Shown: positions 46,470-58,300 of the stretch, piece by piece | Numbering within the stretch: position 1 is the stretch's first letter | Layout: each line of letters opens with the position of its first letter | Source of the DNA: Persicaria tinctoria | Lineage: Eukaryota > Streptophyta > Magnoliopsida > Caryophyllales > Polygonaceae | DNA length: 64,000 nt | Reading direction: 5' to 3' | Assembly (NCBI GenBank): GCA_037127255.1 | Contig: JBANSL010000018.1 | Coordinates: 12,187,175 to 12,251,174, forward strand | Notes under the pieces: model-generated | What the model was told of the DNA's origin: nothing | The model's database searches: none | Seen by the model: only the letters and a program-made list of their open reading frames with translations | Program-made: the position numbers and the translations under genes

Positions 46470-47975
46470 TCATTCACAGGCTGGTTTTGTGTCAAAACTG
46501 CTCAAGCAGATGGCGAAAGCTTGGAAAGCCGATAAGGGATACCGGTAATCCATGGTGAAGATATCTTTCCCTATCTTCCCGAATTGCAGGATTACCTTCT
46601 CTTGCTCTACAACCGAGACATTGTGGGTCGGATCCACAGCTGCCACGAGCTGGAAGTTCTTAACCGATGCCACTGTCACGCGCCCTTTGAAGTTCAGGCA
46701 CCAGCATTGCAGCTGCTCGTGCCACCTGGGTGCCTTGTTCTTCAGCATCAGCGGCTCTTTTCTGCTGCCATCCATGGGTTCCCATGGCAAGGGGCTGCTC
46801 TGTGCGCTGTATCCGACAACAGGGCTCTTCCCACCTAAACACGACAACGATACATCCGCTGGTTTTGCAAATGTAGTAGGGGTAGGTGCACTGCCCCCTT
46901 CCAGGATGGAAGTTAAAGGGATGGAGTCCATAGTGCAGTGCATTCTCCTTGGCCCTCTCGTACGAAGTACATTCAGCTCATACGAGATTGAAGCCAAGGG
47001 ATAGTTCCTAGAGAACGAGCTCGATGAACCTTGCTTGCAGTGGATCCTTCGAGTACCTCGCTTCCTTGATTGAGTAGGGAGATCCGACGTTGGTGGCTGG
47101 CTGTCGAAGACCGTGAACTTGGTGCCGAGAAAATTAGACCTGTCCATTGCATTCCACATAATCAAACTTGAAGCTAAATAGCTATATCTTAGATCCCTTC
47201 ATTCAAGGATTGAAGCCATCTTATACCTCAATTTTCCGACATAATTCGAGCTAGATCTCGAGAAGTCATCTGCCACAAGCGAGATCACGAAATCCATGGA
47301 GGTCGGTCTCCTGATCTTTTTCGCGGCCAACAACAGCTTGCTGTCTTCGCCCGAAAGTGCTGCAAGTTCAACCTCAAAAACTTCACTATCACATACACAA
47401 TAATGTAAGTCTCTTTCGAGATTCGGCAAGAACTTTTGACATACATATAGCATTCGAAAGGGAAGACCCACCGGGGCTAAGACCAAGATACAGCAAGCAT
47501 GTCGAAGACGATCTCTCCCTCCGTATAAAGCATTGAATTGGATGCTCCCTTGGCCCTGGCTACACCATCCAAACAACGCCAATCGATCACTAATAGGGAT
47601 GACAACAGAACGAGTTCGAATACAGAAATCCCTTTTGCTTACCTGTTTCAAGGAAATGGGGAAAGTGAGCAACCCACATTGCTCAGGGGTTTGAACGACC
47701 TCAGCGACAACGCCCCTCCAGGACCGGCAGACGGCGGCGCAGGCCACCAGATCGCGTCGAGCGGGCCAGGAGGGGTCGGTGGCCTCCATGCGCCTGACGA
47801 TGTCGAGGAGGAGATCGGGAGGGAGGGAGGCCCAGGGCCTCCGGTGATCCTCGTCGCCGACCGACGTAGGAGATGAGCACCCCTCGGGGGCTATGTGGGA
47901 TTTGCTCATATGCTTCATCGATCTGTTCTTTCTCCCTATCAGCTCTTCAACAATGGATTTGAATGCCGTTGCCAT
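46470..47975 (-). CDS. Tubby-like F-box protein (TULP)
   Basis: Four exons on the minus strand, 47975-47643, 47559-47472, 47359-47227 and 47139-46470, keep frame across all GT-AG junctions and give 407 residues, normal for the family. Residues about 46-92 are an F-box ([19 protein letters not shown]). The Tubby domain follows: [15 protein letters not shown], then [32 protein letters not shown] and RGPRRMHC, ending FQLVAAVDP... and [16 protein letters not shown], the conserved C-terminus. Plant TULPs tether to plasma-membrane phosphoinositides through the Tubby barrel and act in SCF ubiquitin ligases. An alternative ATG five codons upstream (47990) is possible. Reading through the introns would give false proteins, so splicing is essential. 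Confidence 0.9.
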
Positions 47976-48406
47976 TTTGGTACGGTGCAAGAATCTGGTG
48001 GAGAAAATGGAGGGAAATCAATTTTTTTTGCTCAAGATTCAGATTGACGACCTCTTTCACTGTGCTGGACTTCAAATTGAGGTCATTTCAAGAGGCATTG
48101 TGGATTGCAGTGAATCGTTATCGACAAAAGCAAGAAAATTGAAAGGGGAGTTGAAGAACAAACGATTGATTACCTGCTTCACCCTCAACCTCAAAAGCTT
48201 GCAAGAACCAGAAGATGAGAGAAAACGAGAGCGCGAGAGAGAGTAAATAAAACTCTATCGGGAAAGACAACAATGGAGAAACAAAATAAATAGAGTTTTT
48301 ATTTTCTTTTTACCCCTTGGTAAATGGAAACGGCCAAACCCCAAACCCACCGACCCAGAAAAATTGCAGGTCCCCCCCAAAATCACCGAAAGATTTGATT
48401 TTTAAT
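47976..48406 (-). other. Tubby-like gene leader and promoter region
   Basis: Minus-strand upstream sequence rich in CT/GA near 48225-48245 (CTCTCTCTCGCGCTCTCG), probably leader. No clear TATA box. Confidence 0.4.
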
Positions 48407-49735
48407 GGGGTAAATTACTTTGGTGGTCCCTAACCTTTAAGGTTAGCCACTATCGGTCCCTAACCTTTTTAAGTGTTACTTTTAGTCCCTAACCTTTTAC
48501 ATATTGCTATTATTTGGTCCCTAACCTTTTTAAGTGTTACTTTTAGTCCCCAAAGTTTTACATATTGCTACTATTTGGTCTTCCCGTCTATTTTCTAGTT
48601 AAATTAAACGATAAATTTATTTAATTTTCTAAATAAATCCGAGAGAGATTAGAGAAGGGTTAGGGTTACAAGCAAGGCCGTCCAATGAATTTTAGAGGCC
48701 CCGTTCAATATTACCCTAATCTTAAAATATATTTTTTTTTCTGACTTGCTAATTATTAAAAAAATATTTTATGTGTAGTTTTTAACCTATTAAAAAATGT
48801 GTCAACAAGTTAAGCATCTACTATTTTGATACGAATCTATATCTATATCTATATCTATATTATACTTTAAATGATAAGCAATTTTGTCACATGTCCTATC
48901 CACGGTCAAAGTTATTTTTGGAAATATTATTTACATAATATCATTTATTGGGAATCTTAAAATATAGGACTTTTTCCTATTACATTTTACGTCATATATT
49001 TTAACTTTTTGATTGTGTATCAATACATATAGATGTGTGTTACAGTATTTTCACATTAAAAACTCATTCATTGTGTGAAGTTATAATTTACAAATAAAAT
49101 ATTGAATATATATGTGGAAAATCTTAAAATATAATAAATTATACTCTAATACAATTAGAGTTTGTATTAAAATAACAAATAAATTTACAAATGATAGTAT
49201 GTAAATAATATTTCCAAAAATAACTTTGACCATGGATAGGACATGTGGCAAAATTGCTTATCATTTAAAGTAAATATAGATATAGATATAAATATAGATA
49301 TAGATTCGTATCAAAATAGTAGATGCTTAACTTGTTGACACATTTTTTAATAGGTTAAAAACTACACATAAAATATTTTTTTAATAATTAGCAAGTCGGA
49401 AAAAAAAACAAATATTTTAAGATTAGGGTAATATTGAACGGGGCCCCTAAAATTCATTGGACGGCCTTGCTTATAACCCTAACTCTTCTCTAATCTCTCT
49501 CGGATTTATTTAGAAAATTAAATAATTTTATCGTTTAATTTAACTAGAAAATAGACGGGAGGACCAAATAGTAGCAATATGTAAAAGTTTAGGGACTAAA
49601 AGTAACACTTAAAAAGGTTAGGGACCAAATAGTAGCAATATGTAAAAGATTAGGGACTAAAAGTAACACTTAAAAAGGTTAGGGACCGATAGTGGCTAAC
49701 CCTTAAAGGTTAGGGACCACCAAAGGAATTTACCC
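48407..49735. mobile_element. Mutator-like foldback element with about 540-bp arms
   Basis: Ends GGGGTAAATTACTTTGG and, complemented, GGGTAAATTCCTTTGG, flanked by the perfect 9-bp duplication ATTTTTAAT (48398-48406, 49736-49744) typical of Mutator-like insertion. The two arms (about 48407-48945 and 49190-49735) are near-complete inverted copies around a roughly 245-bp AT-rich centre. The outer parts are tandem GGTCCCTAACCTTTTTAAG words. There is no transposase. A transcript would fold into a very long hairpin. Confidence 0.9.
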
Positions 49736-49744
49736 ATTTTTAAT

Positions 49745-51263
49745 GTAACGGGAGTTTTTGTGGTTCGGAAATTCGAAATTCAAGGCGCGTTTTTTACGGC
49801 ATCTGGTTTCCTTCCGCCGCCATCACCGCCTCCGGCAGAACCACCGTGGGATTAAAACTCCGACGCGGAGAGCCACGAAACGAAACGCCAAGCCCTTGAA
49901 TTGAAGTTCTTTTCTTTGTTGATGCGATCCGGCAACTGCCCATACCTGTTTGAATTTCATGGCCTGATTGGAATTATTTAAAGTGAAATTAACCCCTTTC
50001 CCGGAATTGAAAAAAAATAATCAGAAATCGATGAAATTGGATTCAACGGGAGGCATGGCAGGAAGGGGGAGAGAGGGGCACACGTGGAATTTCTGGTTAT
50101 GGGGGGTTTCTTTGGGAATAAGAATTGTTTGTTGGGTTGGGAGATTTGTGATCGTGTGGATCACGACTCACGACGACGCCGTTTCGGGAGGCAGACCCAA
50201 TGTTTTCATAATTCAAATCATATAACCTTTTATATACATATTTTTCCCTCCAAAACAAACAAACAAACAAAACGGTTCTTAATTTATTAGTCCATGAATT
50301 GTAAAGAACACATTTAAATTGTGGATTCAAGTTTCATTCATGCACTGAATTGTAAGCCAGGCTTTGTCTAATCATAATTTTTCAAGCCTAATGTCGTTTA
50401 CTTTGGAGTATATGTATTTTTATTTTTATTTTAAAAATTAGAAATTATATCAAATATCAAAAAAATATTCTTAAATTTGTAATTGATGAAATTATATCGG
50501 AGAGAGTACTTGTACATTTACCATCAAATAGATGAAATAGTTTAACTGATTAATTATACACTATACACCCAATTTTCCAAATTGCATATAAGGCAAAATT
50601 TTCCAAATTGTATAATTATTTGATTGCAACTTATCAATTACAATAATTATTCGAACTTTTTTTTTTAATCATTTTTCAATACTTTTTTTTTAATAATCAT
50701 TTTCAATATAAGTATTTTTCATTTCCAACGCAAAACACAATCGTTAAGTAATTTAGAGAAAGTACAAATTATTTCTCCCCTGCCCCCAAAATATTTGAGT
50801 CGAGTTTGACATGTTCAAGTTTGGTTCATTTGTTAAACGAGATCGAGTCGAGCCTTATTTTTAAACGGGCTTTTTATTTTGTTCAAGCTTGACTTGTTTA
50901 GGAAATAAACGAGCTCGAGCCGAGTTTTTTTCGAGCTTTAAGTAGTTCTACTTGGTTATAACATGTTAATTTAAAGAAAATTTTAGAAATTTCATAGAAT
51001 TCGAGCTTTATTCGAACGAGTCGAGCTTTTAACCGAGCTTAAACAAAAATTTCAAGCACGGCTTGTTTAAATAAGTGAGCGAGCTTGAGTCGAGCTTTTT
51101 CGAGTCAATCCCGAGCCGAGCTCGAGCTCGAGCTGATCAGTTCATATAGCAACCCTATTTGGGGTATTATTTTTCAACTATCTTTATCAAGTTGGTATGA
51201 TGGTTACAAAGATACATCTATTGTAAAGATACATGTATTGTTGATACACACTCCCTACACCTG
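49745..51263. other. Intergenic, decayed repeats
   Basis: No gene seen. 50800-51150 is built of GAGCTCGAG/TCGAGCC words in both orientations and ends CAACCCTA, as in an old hAT element, but the left end is lost. Confidence 0.4.
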
Positions 51264-51469
51264 AATAACTACACACTACAAGTGAATAACTATTCACTCC
51301 AGCTGAATAACTCTCACTAGCAAGTAAATATTTAACCACTTGCTTCTATTGAATAATTATTTACTACAAATGAATAATTATTGCAATTGAATAACTATTC
51401 ACTCCAACCGATCAATAACTATTCACTACATCTATTCATTCTATTGTAAAGATACATATATTGTTGACT

Positions 51470-51995
51470 CTCGCTTCTTCGTGGAGGCCCTCGGGGTGAC
51501 GTCATCATCCGGGTACGAATACGGGAGGAAAACCAGCCATCGTCGGTAATTAACTACACGCTCGCCTCCCCAACATCCGTCCTCAACTCCCGGTCACAGT
51601 CGTGCTCGGATGAAACCGGGCCGACGACGAAGTTCGAGTCTTTCTATGAACTAGCCGGAGAGGAAACTACGCCGTTTCTGCAGGAGGAGAGCGGTGATTC
51701 AATGACTCCGTTCGGGGAGTACTTGCTTTCGGAGGAAGAGATGCCGCCGATGGATGATTTTTTAACTTCACTTTGCCAGAATCATTGCTAATCTGCGAAG
51801 GTTTTGCCTTGCCCATCAACACCGGAGCTTCGCTTCGCCACATTCGACCGCCGTCGAAGCCACCAACGAACTTGTCACCCCACCACGGTCCCGCATCTGC
51901 CTCCCCCTTGTGTCGCCGTGCCCTAGGCTGCCACTGGGAGCTTGCCGAAGTCCGCCAGTGCAACCACCATTTCTGATGGCGGAATACAGTACGTC
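51470..51995 (+). pseudogene. Coding fragment X, copy 1 (broken)
   Basis: GC-rich island whose plus-strand frame reads KFESFYELAGEETTPFL and DSMTPFGEYLLSEEEM, then is broken by a shift and stop after DDFLTSLCQN. Its sister copy at 55290 keeps the frame open. I do not recognise the parent gene. Confidence 0.5.
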
Positions 51996-52305
51996 GATGC
52001 GAGGAAGGGGAAGAGTAAATTACAATCTTTCACCCATACTTTTCCTTTCTTCCCAAACACACCCTTATCTTAATTTAATAAATCCGTAGTTTATAAACGA
52101 AAAATATAATATTATATTTTCACAACTTAAAGTTACATTTGCACAACATAATGTTATATTTGCATACCATAATGTTATATATGAACTTTATCATCTTATT
52201 TATGCACTTTATTATTTTATTATTGCACTTTATCATATTATTCACGAATGGACACATCACTTTATTATTTACCCATAAATTAGGCCTATTTCAATTATAA
52301 AAATT

Positions 52306-53090
52306 ACAAATTGCCTATGTTTTGTCGAACCTTTATGAGGACAACAATCTTTGCATGGAACTCTTTCATGCCCTTAGTACCCATAGCAGAAGATTCCATT
52401 CTCTTCACATCAATCTTTGTTCCATCATGTAGTTCTCCTTTGTAAACAACTCCATATCCTCCCCTGCACAAAATATTGTCATCACTGAAGTTATTCGTGA
52501 CTTGTCAAATAACTTGGATAGATATGACAACATTACCACCTTCAAACACGGACATTTCCCTATAATCCCCACGACTCTGGCTCTGCAGATCAGTAACAAC
52601 CCCTGCATATCCGTTAAAACTACATGCGCCATTAGTCTTCGCCATTTCTGCTCCTATTTTCGGATTTTTAACTTTCCCAATTTTCCCATTTCTTCTGCTA
52701 ACATAACACTTGTACAAAACAAACAACACAACACCAACAAAATTAATAACAACAATCACCAAACCAACCACTAGACCAGCTGATATAGATGATTTTCGGG
52801 ATGATCCAATTGATCCGCCAACCGAGCCTGTGGATTTCGACCCCGAGCTTCCACCACCTGCGTTGTTGATACTAGTCCCAATGAGCTTATTGCCCTTATA
52901 ATTCACTGTCACATTTCCAGATGAATCGTAAGAAATATACACCCACTGACTGCAAGCGTCGTTACCTTGCCACGACTCGGCCAAAAACACCAGATAACCG
53001 AACGCACCAACCACCGTTATCAGAGTCGTTACCTGGGCGTCACACGCCACCCCCGACTTGTCGGTGCAGAAGTTGTTGGTCGTCCTGAGC
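52306..53090 (-). pseudogene. TMK-like receptor kinase fragment A
   Basis: Minus-strand pieces of a TMK-type LRR receptor kinase: SGVACDAQVTTLITVVGAFGY and ESWQGNDACSQW from the ectodomain; then GNKLIG, a membrane span (LVVGLVIVVINFVGVVLFVL) and RRNGKIGKVKNP. The kinase start shows [18 protein letters not shown] and stops near KVRQNIGN, before any catalytic loop. The central LRRs are deleted (SGNVT joins directly to VNYKGN), and a stop lies between ISIQVI and QVTNNF. It cannot make a kinase. Confidence 0.85.
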
Positions 53091-53553
53091 TCGGCCTAGA
53101 CCTCTGACTTGAACGAATAGGCCCATTTACCTATTTACTCATAAGAAATGATTATATTTGCACAACATAATGTTATATGTGCGCAACATCAAGTTATATG
53201 TGCACAACAAAAAGTCCCGACATGAAAAAAAATTGCTGGCGCGAAAAAAAAAAGAAGACACGGGAAAGGGGGGCACAAGAGTGGGGGCATACGCATGGGG
53301 CAAGGGGGCACATGGGGGTTGATATTTTGCTAATTAAATTAGGCCCGTTTACTTATAAATTAGGCCCATTTTCCCATTTACTCATAAAAATTAGGCTCAT
53401 TTATTTATAATTAGACCAATTAAGAGAATTTTACACCCTAAGACAATTTTACATTTGATCCAATCCCTATGTATATATGTATATATGTATATATGTATAT
53501 GAACATAGATCCTGTTGTTGAAATGTAATTAAATTCCTAAGCTAAGATCTTCA
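53091..53553. other. AT-rich spacer of the array
   Basis: Shared with 57126-57605 and 58300-58750. It contains GCACAACATAATGTTATATG words, a GGGGGCACA...CATGGGG stretch and a TATGTATA microsatellite near its end. Confidence 0.7.
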
Positions 53554-53563
53554 AAGATTAGTA

Positions 53564-54382
53564 GGTCAAACTACCAAATTGGTATTTAAAAAGTCACCGG
53601 TGGACATATAGGTATTTTTTTTGGCCGGAAGTTTTTTATGTTGATAAATTCATTAAAAAAATTCTCATTAATATATCTATAAATGTTATATAAAAAAGAT
53701 AAAATTAAATCCATACTTTTTTTAATTAGTTTTCACATATTGGTATTTTAATTAGTTGGAAGTTAGATACTTACATATTAGTATTTTTAAAAACCTAAGT
53801 TTTTCACAAATAAAATTCAACAAGTTAATTATCATCATTAAACCATGTATATTAAAAACCTAATTCCAACCAATAAAAATATATGGGATTAATTATGGTA
53901 ATTAACTTACTAATTTTTATTTTTGAAAAATATGTTTTAAAAAATAATAATATATGAGAATCAAACTTCCAACCAATAAAGATACCAATATATGAGAACT
54001 GATAAAAAAAGACTACATTTTTATCATTTTATATATTTTTAGATACATTAATGAGTTCTTTAAAAAAAAGACTTTATTTTTATCATTTTATATATTGTAA
54101 GATACATTCATGAGTTTTTAAAAATTAATTATCAACCAACCTAGTTTAATTTTTTTTAATTACCAACAAAAATAATTCAAGCTTACTAAATTGCGTTCTC
54201 TAAAAATTTAGAACGAAAACCGAACTTCCGGTAAAAAAGTATACCTATATGTCCGCTGGTGGTTTTTTAAATACCTATATGTCCGTCGGTGACTTTTTAA
54301 ATACCAATTTGGCGCCGGAGTTATTTTAAATACCCATCTGTCTAAGACTGCCAGTTTTAAATACCAATTTGGTAGTTTGGCC
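53564..54382. mobile_element. Mutator-like element inside the array
   Basis: Ends GGTCAAACTACCAAATTGG and, complemented, GGCCAAACTACCAAATTGG. It is flanked by the 10-bp direct repeat AAGATTAGTA (53554-53563, 54383-54392). Subterminal words ATTTAAAAAGTCACCG and GGACATATAGGTAT recur in inverted copies. No transposase frame. The uninterrupted site survives at the equivalent junction near 57610. Confidence 0.85.
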
Positions 54383-54392
54383 AAGATTAGTA

Positions 54393-55099
54393 GCAACCCC
54401 TGCATATCTGTTGACGCTACCTGCGCCATTGGTCTTCACCATTTCTGCTCCTATTTCTGGATTTTGAACTTTCACAAATTTTCCATTTCTTCTGCTAACA
54501 TAACACTTGTACAAAATAAACAACACAACACCAACAAAAACAATAACAACAATCACCAAACCAGTCACCAGAACAACTGATATATATGGTTTTCGGGATG
54601 ATCCACTTGATCCACCATCCGAGCCTATGGATTTCGACCCGAGCTTCCACCACCTCCAGTGCTGATATCAGTCCCAATGAGCTTATTGCCTTGTAATTCA
54701 TTGTCACACCAGTTTGAAAAGTCGGCACTTGACCACTAATGCTGTTATTTGAAACATCAAGCGTTGTAAGATGGCTCAATGTGGTCAAATTCTCAGGAAT
54801 AGTACTAGTCAGATTGTTATCATTCAAATTCAATGTCTTCAAAAATGTTAAATCAGCAAAGGTAGGGGAGATGGTGCCATTCAGATGTTGTTTAGCAAGA
54901 TTAACAAAAGTCACATTTCCAGATGAATCGCAAGAAATATACGCCCACTGACTACAAGCGGTATTACCTTGCCACGACTCAGTCAGAAACGTCGGATAAC
55001 CGAACGCACCAACCACCGTTATCAGAGTCGTTACCTGGGCGTCACACGCCACCCCCGGCTTGTCGGTGCAGAACCGGTGCAGAAGTTGTTGGTCGTCCT
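54393..55099 (-). pseudogene. TMK-like receptor kinase fragment B
   Basis: Minus-strand ectodomain with LRRs present: VNLAKQHLNGTISPTFADLT and LNLNDNNLTSTIPENLTTLS. A frameshift after the last LRR is followed by the membrane span and RRNGKFVKVQNPEIG in another frame. It ends before the kinase. Its upstream end joins directly to the minisatellite of unit II. Confidence 0.85.
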
Positions 55100-55289
55100 G
55101 AATAACTCTCACTAGCAAGTAAATAATTAACCACTTGCTTCTATTGGATAACTACTACTATAACCGAATAACTATTCACTACAACTAAATAATTATTGCA
55201 ATTGAATAACTATTCACTACAATCGAATAACTATTCACTACATCTATTGTAAAGATACATATATTGTTGATACACACTCCCATCTCTCG

Positions 55290-55815
55290 CTTCTTCGTAG
55301 AGGCCCTCGGGGTGACGTCATCATCTGGATACGAATCCGGGGGGAAAACCAGTCATCGTCGGTAATTAACTACCCGCTCGCCTACCCAACATCCGTCCTC
55401 AACTCCCGGTCACAGTCGTGCTCGGATGAAACCGGGAGAACGACGAAGTTCGAGTCTTTCTTTGAACTAGTCGGAGAGGAAACAACGCCATTTCTGCGGG
55501 AGGAGAGCGGTGATTCAATGACTCCGTTCGGGGAGTACTTGCTTCCGGAGGAAGAGATGCCGCCGATGGATGATTTTTTCAACTTCACTTCGCGAGGATC
55601 ATTGCTATTCACTGATAATTCTGCCTTGCCCAGCAACACCGGAGCTTCGCTTCGTCGCCTTCGACCGCCGCCGAAGCCGAAGCCACCAACGAACTTGTCA
55701 CGCCACCACGGTCCTGTATCTGCCCCCCCCCCTTGTGCCGCCGTGCCCTAGGCTTCCACATGCACCGGGAGCTTGCCGAAGTCCGCAAGTGCAACCACCG
55801 TTTCTGATGGCAGAA
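55290..55815 (+). pseudogene. Coding fragment X, copy 2 (frame still open)
   Basis: From about 55305 to 55751 the plus strand is open for 149 codons without needing a start: GDVIIWIRIRGENQ, then NYPLAYPTSVLNSRSQSCSD, KFESFFELVGEETTPFL and FGEYLLPEEEMPPMDDFFNF, ending Pro-rich. Acidic and Ser-rich blocks and codon-level agreement with copy 1 suggest a real captured exon. No domain is recognised. An ATG lies at 55518, mid-fragment. Confidence 0.5.
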
Positions 55816-56139
55816 TACAGTACGTCGATGCGAGGAAGGGGAAGAGTATATTACAATCGTTCACCCATAATTTTCCTTTCTTCCCAAACACGTCGTTATC
55901 TTAATTTAATAAATCCGTAGTTTATAAACGGACAATATAATATTATATTTTCACAACTTAAAGTTATATTTGCACAACATAATGTTATATTTGCACACCA
56001 TAATGTTATATATGCACTTTATCATCTTATTTTTGCACTTTATTATTGCACTTTATCATATTATTCACGAATGGGCACATCACTTTATTATTTACCCATA
56101 AATTAGGCTTATTTCAATTATAAAAAAATACAAATTGCC

Positions 56140-57125
56140 TATGTTTTGTCGAACCTTTATGAGGACAACAATCTTTGCTTGGAACTTTTTCATGCCCTTA
56201 GTACCCATAGCAGAAGATTTCATTCTCTTCACAACAATCTTTGTTCCATCATGTAGTTCTCCTTTATAAACAACTCAAATTCCTCCCCTGTCCAAAATAT
56301 TGTCATCAGTGAAGTTATTCGCGATTTGTCGAATAACTTGGATAGATATGACAACATTACCACCTTCAAACACGTGCATTTCCCTATAATCCCCACTACT
56401 CTAGCTCTGCAAATCAGTAGCAACCCCTGCATATCTGTTAACGCTACCTGCGCCATTGGTCTTCACCATTTCTGCTCCTATTTTCGGATTTTGAACTTTC
56501 CCAAAATTTCCATTTCTTCTGCTAACAAAACACTTGTACAAAACAAACAACACAACACTAACAAAAACAATGACGACAATCACCAAACCAGTCACCAGAC
56601 CAGCTGATATAGATGATTTTCGGGATGATCCACTTGATCCGCCATCCGAGCCTGTGGATTTCGACCCCGAGCTTTCACCACCTCCAGTGCTGATATCAGT
56701 CCCAATGAGCTTATTGCCCTTGTAATTCATTGTCACGCCAGTTCGAAAAGCCGAAACTAGACCATTAATGTTGTTATTTGAAATATCAAGTGTTGTAAGA
56801 TGGCTCAATGTGGTCAAATTCTCAGGAATAGTACTACCAGTCAGATTGTTATCATTCAAATTCAATGTCTTCAAAAATGTTAAATCAACAAAGGCAGGGG
56901 AGATGGTACCATTCAGATGCTCTTTAGCAAGATTAACAGAAGTCACATTTCCAGACGAATCGCAAGAAATATACGCCCGCTGACTGAAAGCGTCGTTACC
57001 TTTCCACGACTCGGCCAGAAACACCGGATAACCAAACGCACCAACCATTGTTATCAGAGTCATTACCTGGGCGTCGCACGCCACCCCCGACTTGTCGGTG
57101 CAGTAGTTGCTGGTCGTCCTGAGTT
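56140..57125 (-). pseudogene. TMK-like receptor kinase fragment C (longest open frame)
   Basis: From 57084 to 56401 a 227-codon frame runs through the ectodomain (AQVMTLITMVGAFGYPVFLA), two to three LRRs (NLNDNNLTGSTIPENLTTLS), a Gly/Ser linker, a membrane span (VTGLVIVVIVFVSVVLFVL) and the basic stop-transfer RRNGNFGKVQNP, ending at LQS. Downstream, in frame after the stop, lie VFEGGNVVISIQVIRQIANN and a second stop at the glycine-rich loop. As it stands it could encode a kinase-less LRR membrane protein, but the native signal peptide and N-terminal LRRs are absent. Confidence 0.8.
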
Positions 57126-57611
57126 CGGCCTTGACCTCCGACTTGAACGAATAGGCCCATTTACCTATTTACCCCTAAGAAATTATTATATTTGTACAAC
57201 ATAAAGTTATATTTGTACAACAGCACAACATAATGTTATATGTGCGCAACATCAAGTTATATTTGCACAACAAAAAGTGCCGGCATAAAGAAAAAAAATT
57301 GGTGGCGCGAAAAAAAAAAGACTCGGGAAGGGGGGCACATGAGTGGGCCGGCACACGCATGGAGCAAGGGGCAACACGGGGGTTGATATTTTGCTAATTA
57401 AATTAGGCCCGTTTACTTATAAATTAGGCTCATTTACCCATTTACTCATAAAAATTAGACCCATTTATTTATAATTAGACTCATTAAGAGTATTTTACAC
57501 CCTCAGACAATTTTACATTTGATCCAATCCCTATGTATATATGTATATATGTATATGAGCATAGATTCTGTTGTTGAAATGTAATTAAATTCCTAAGCTA
57601 AGATCAAGTTC

Positions 57612-58300
57612 AAAGATCAGTAGCAACCCCTGCATATCTGTTAACGCTACCTGCGCCATTGGTCTTAACTATTTCTGCTCCTATTTATGGATTTTGAACT
57701 TTCCCAAATTTTCCATTTCTTCTGCTAACATAACACTTGTACAAAACAAACAACACAACACTGACAAAAAAAAACAATCACCAAACCAGTCACCAGACTA
57801 GCTGATATAGATGATTTTCGGGATAATCCACTTGATCCGCCATCCGAGCCTGTGGATTTCGACCCCGAGCTTCCACCAATAAGCTTATTGCCCTTGTAAT
57901 TCATCGTCACACCAGTTTGAAAAGCCGACACTTGACCACTAATGTTGTTATTTGAAACATCAAGCGTTGTAAGATGGCTCAATGTGGTCAAGTTCTCAAG
58001 AATAGTACCAGTCAGATTGTTAACATTCAAATTCAATGTCTTCAAAAATGTTAAATCAACAAAGATAGGGGAGATGGGGCCATTCCGATGCTGTTTAGCA
58101 AGATTAACAGAAGTCACATTTCCAGATGAATCGCAACAAATATACGCCCACTGACTGCAAGCGTCGTTACCTTGCCACGACTCGGCCAGAAACACCGGAT
58201 AACTGAACGCACCAACTACTGTTATCAGAGTCGTTACCTGGGCGTTGCACACCACCCCCGACTTGTCGGTGCAGAAGCTGTTGGTCGTCCTGAGCTCGGC
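57612..58300 (-). pseudogene. TMK-like receptor kinase fragment D
   Basis: Minus-strand ectodomain with LRRs (NLAKQHRNGPISPIFVDLTF), a deletion in the linker (GNKLIGGSSGSKSTG) and a frameshift in the membrane span. It ends, as fragment B does, at the GTAGCAACCCCTGCATATCT junction. Confidence 0.85.

Larger units (their letters stand above)
51264..55099. repeat. Tandem unit I of a gene-fragment array
   Basis: Order: a GAATAACTATTCAC-type minisatellite (about 51264-51470); plus-strand coding fragment X; AT-rich spacer with AACATAATGTTATATTTGCA words; TMK fragment A (minus); AT-rich spacer ending in a TGTATATA microsatellite; TMK fragment B (minus). The Mutator-like element at 53564-54382 was added later. 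Without it the unit is about 3.0 kb and matches unit II (55100-58756) piece by piece. Confidence 0.8.

Noticed and set aside
46552..47004. 150-codon plus-strand frame over the Tubby-like gene
   Set aside because: Shadow of the last exon; the minus strand carries the conserved Tubby domain.
50404..50510. Stowaway-like ends TTTGGAGTATATG and CGGAGAGAGTACT
   Set aside because: The match to the family ends is weak and there is no TA-bounded inverted repeat.
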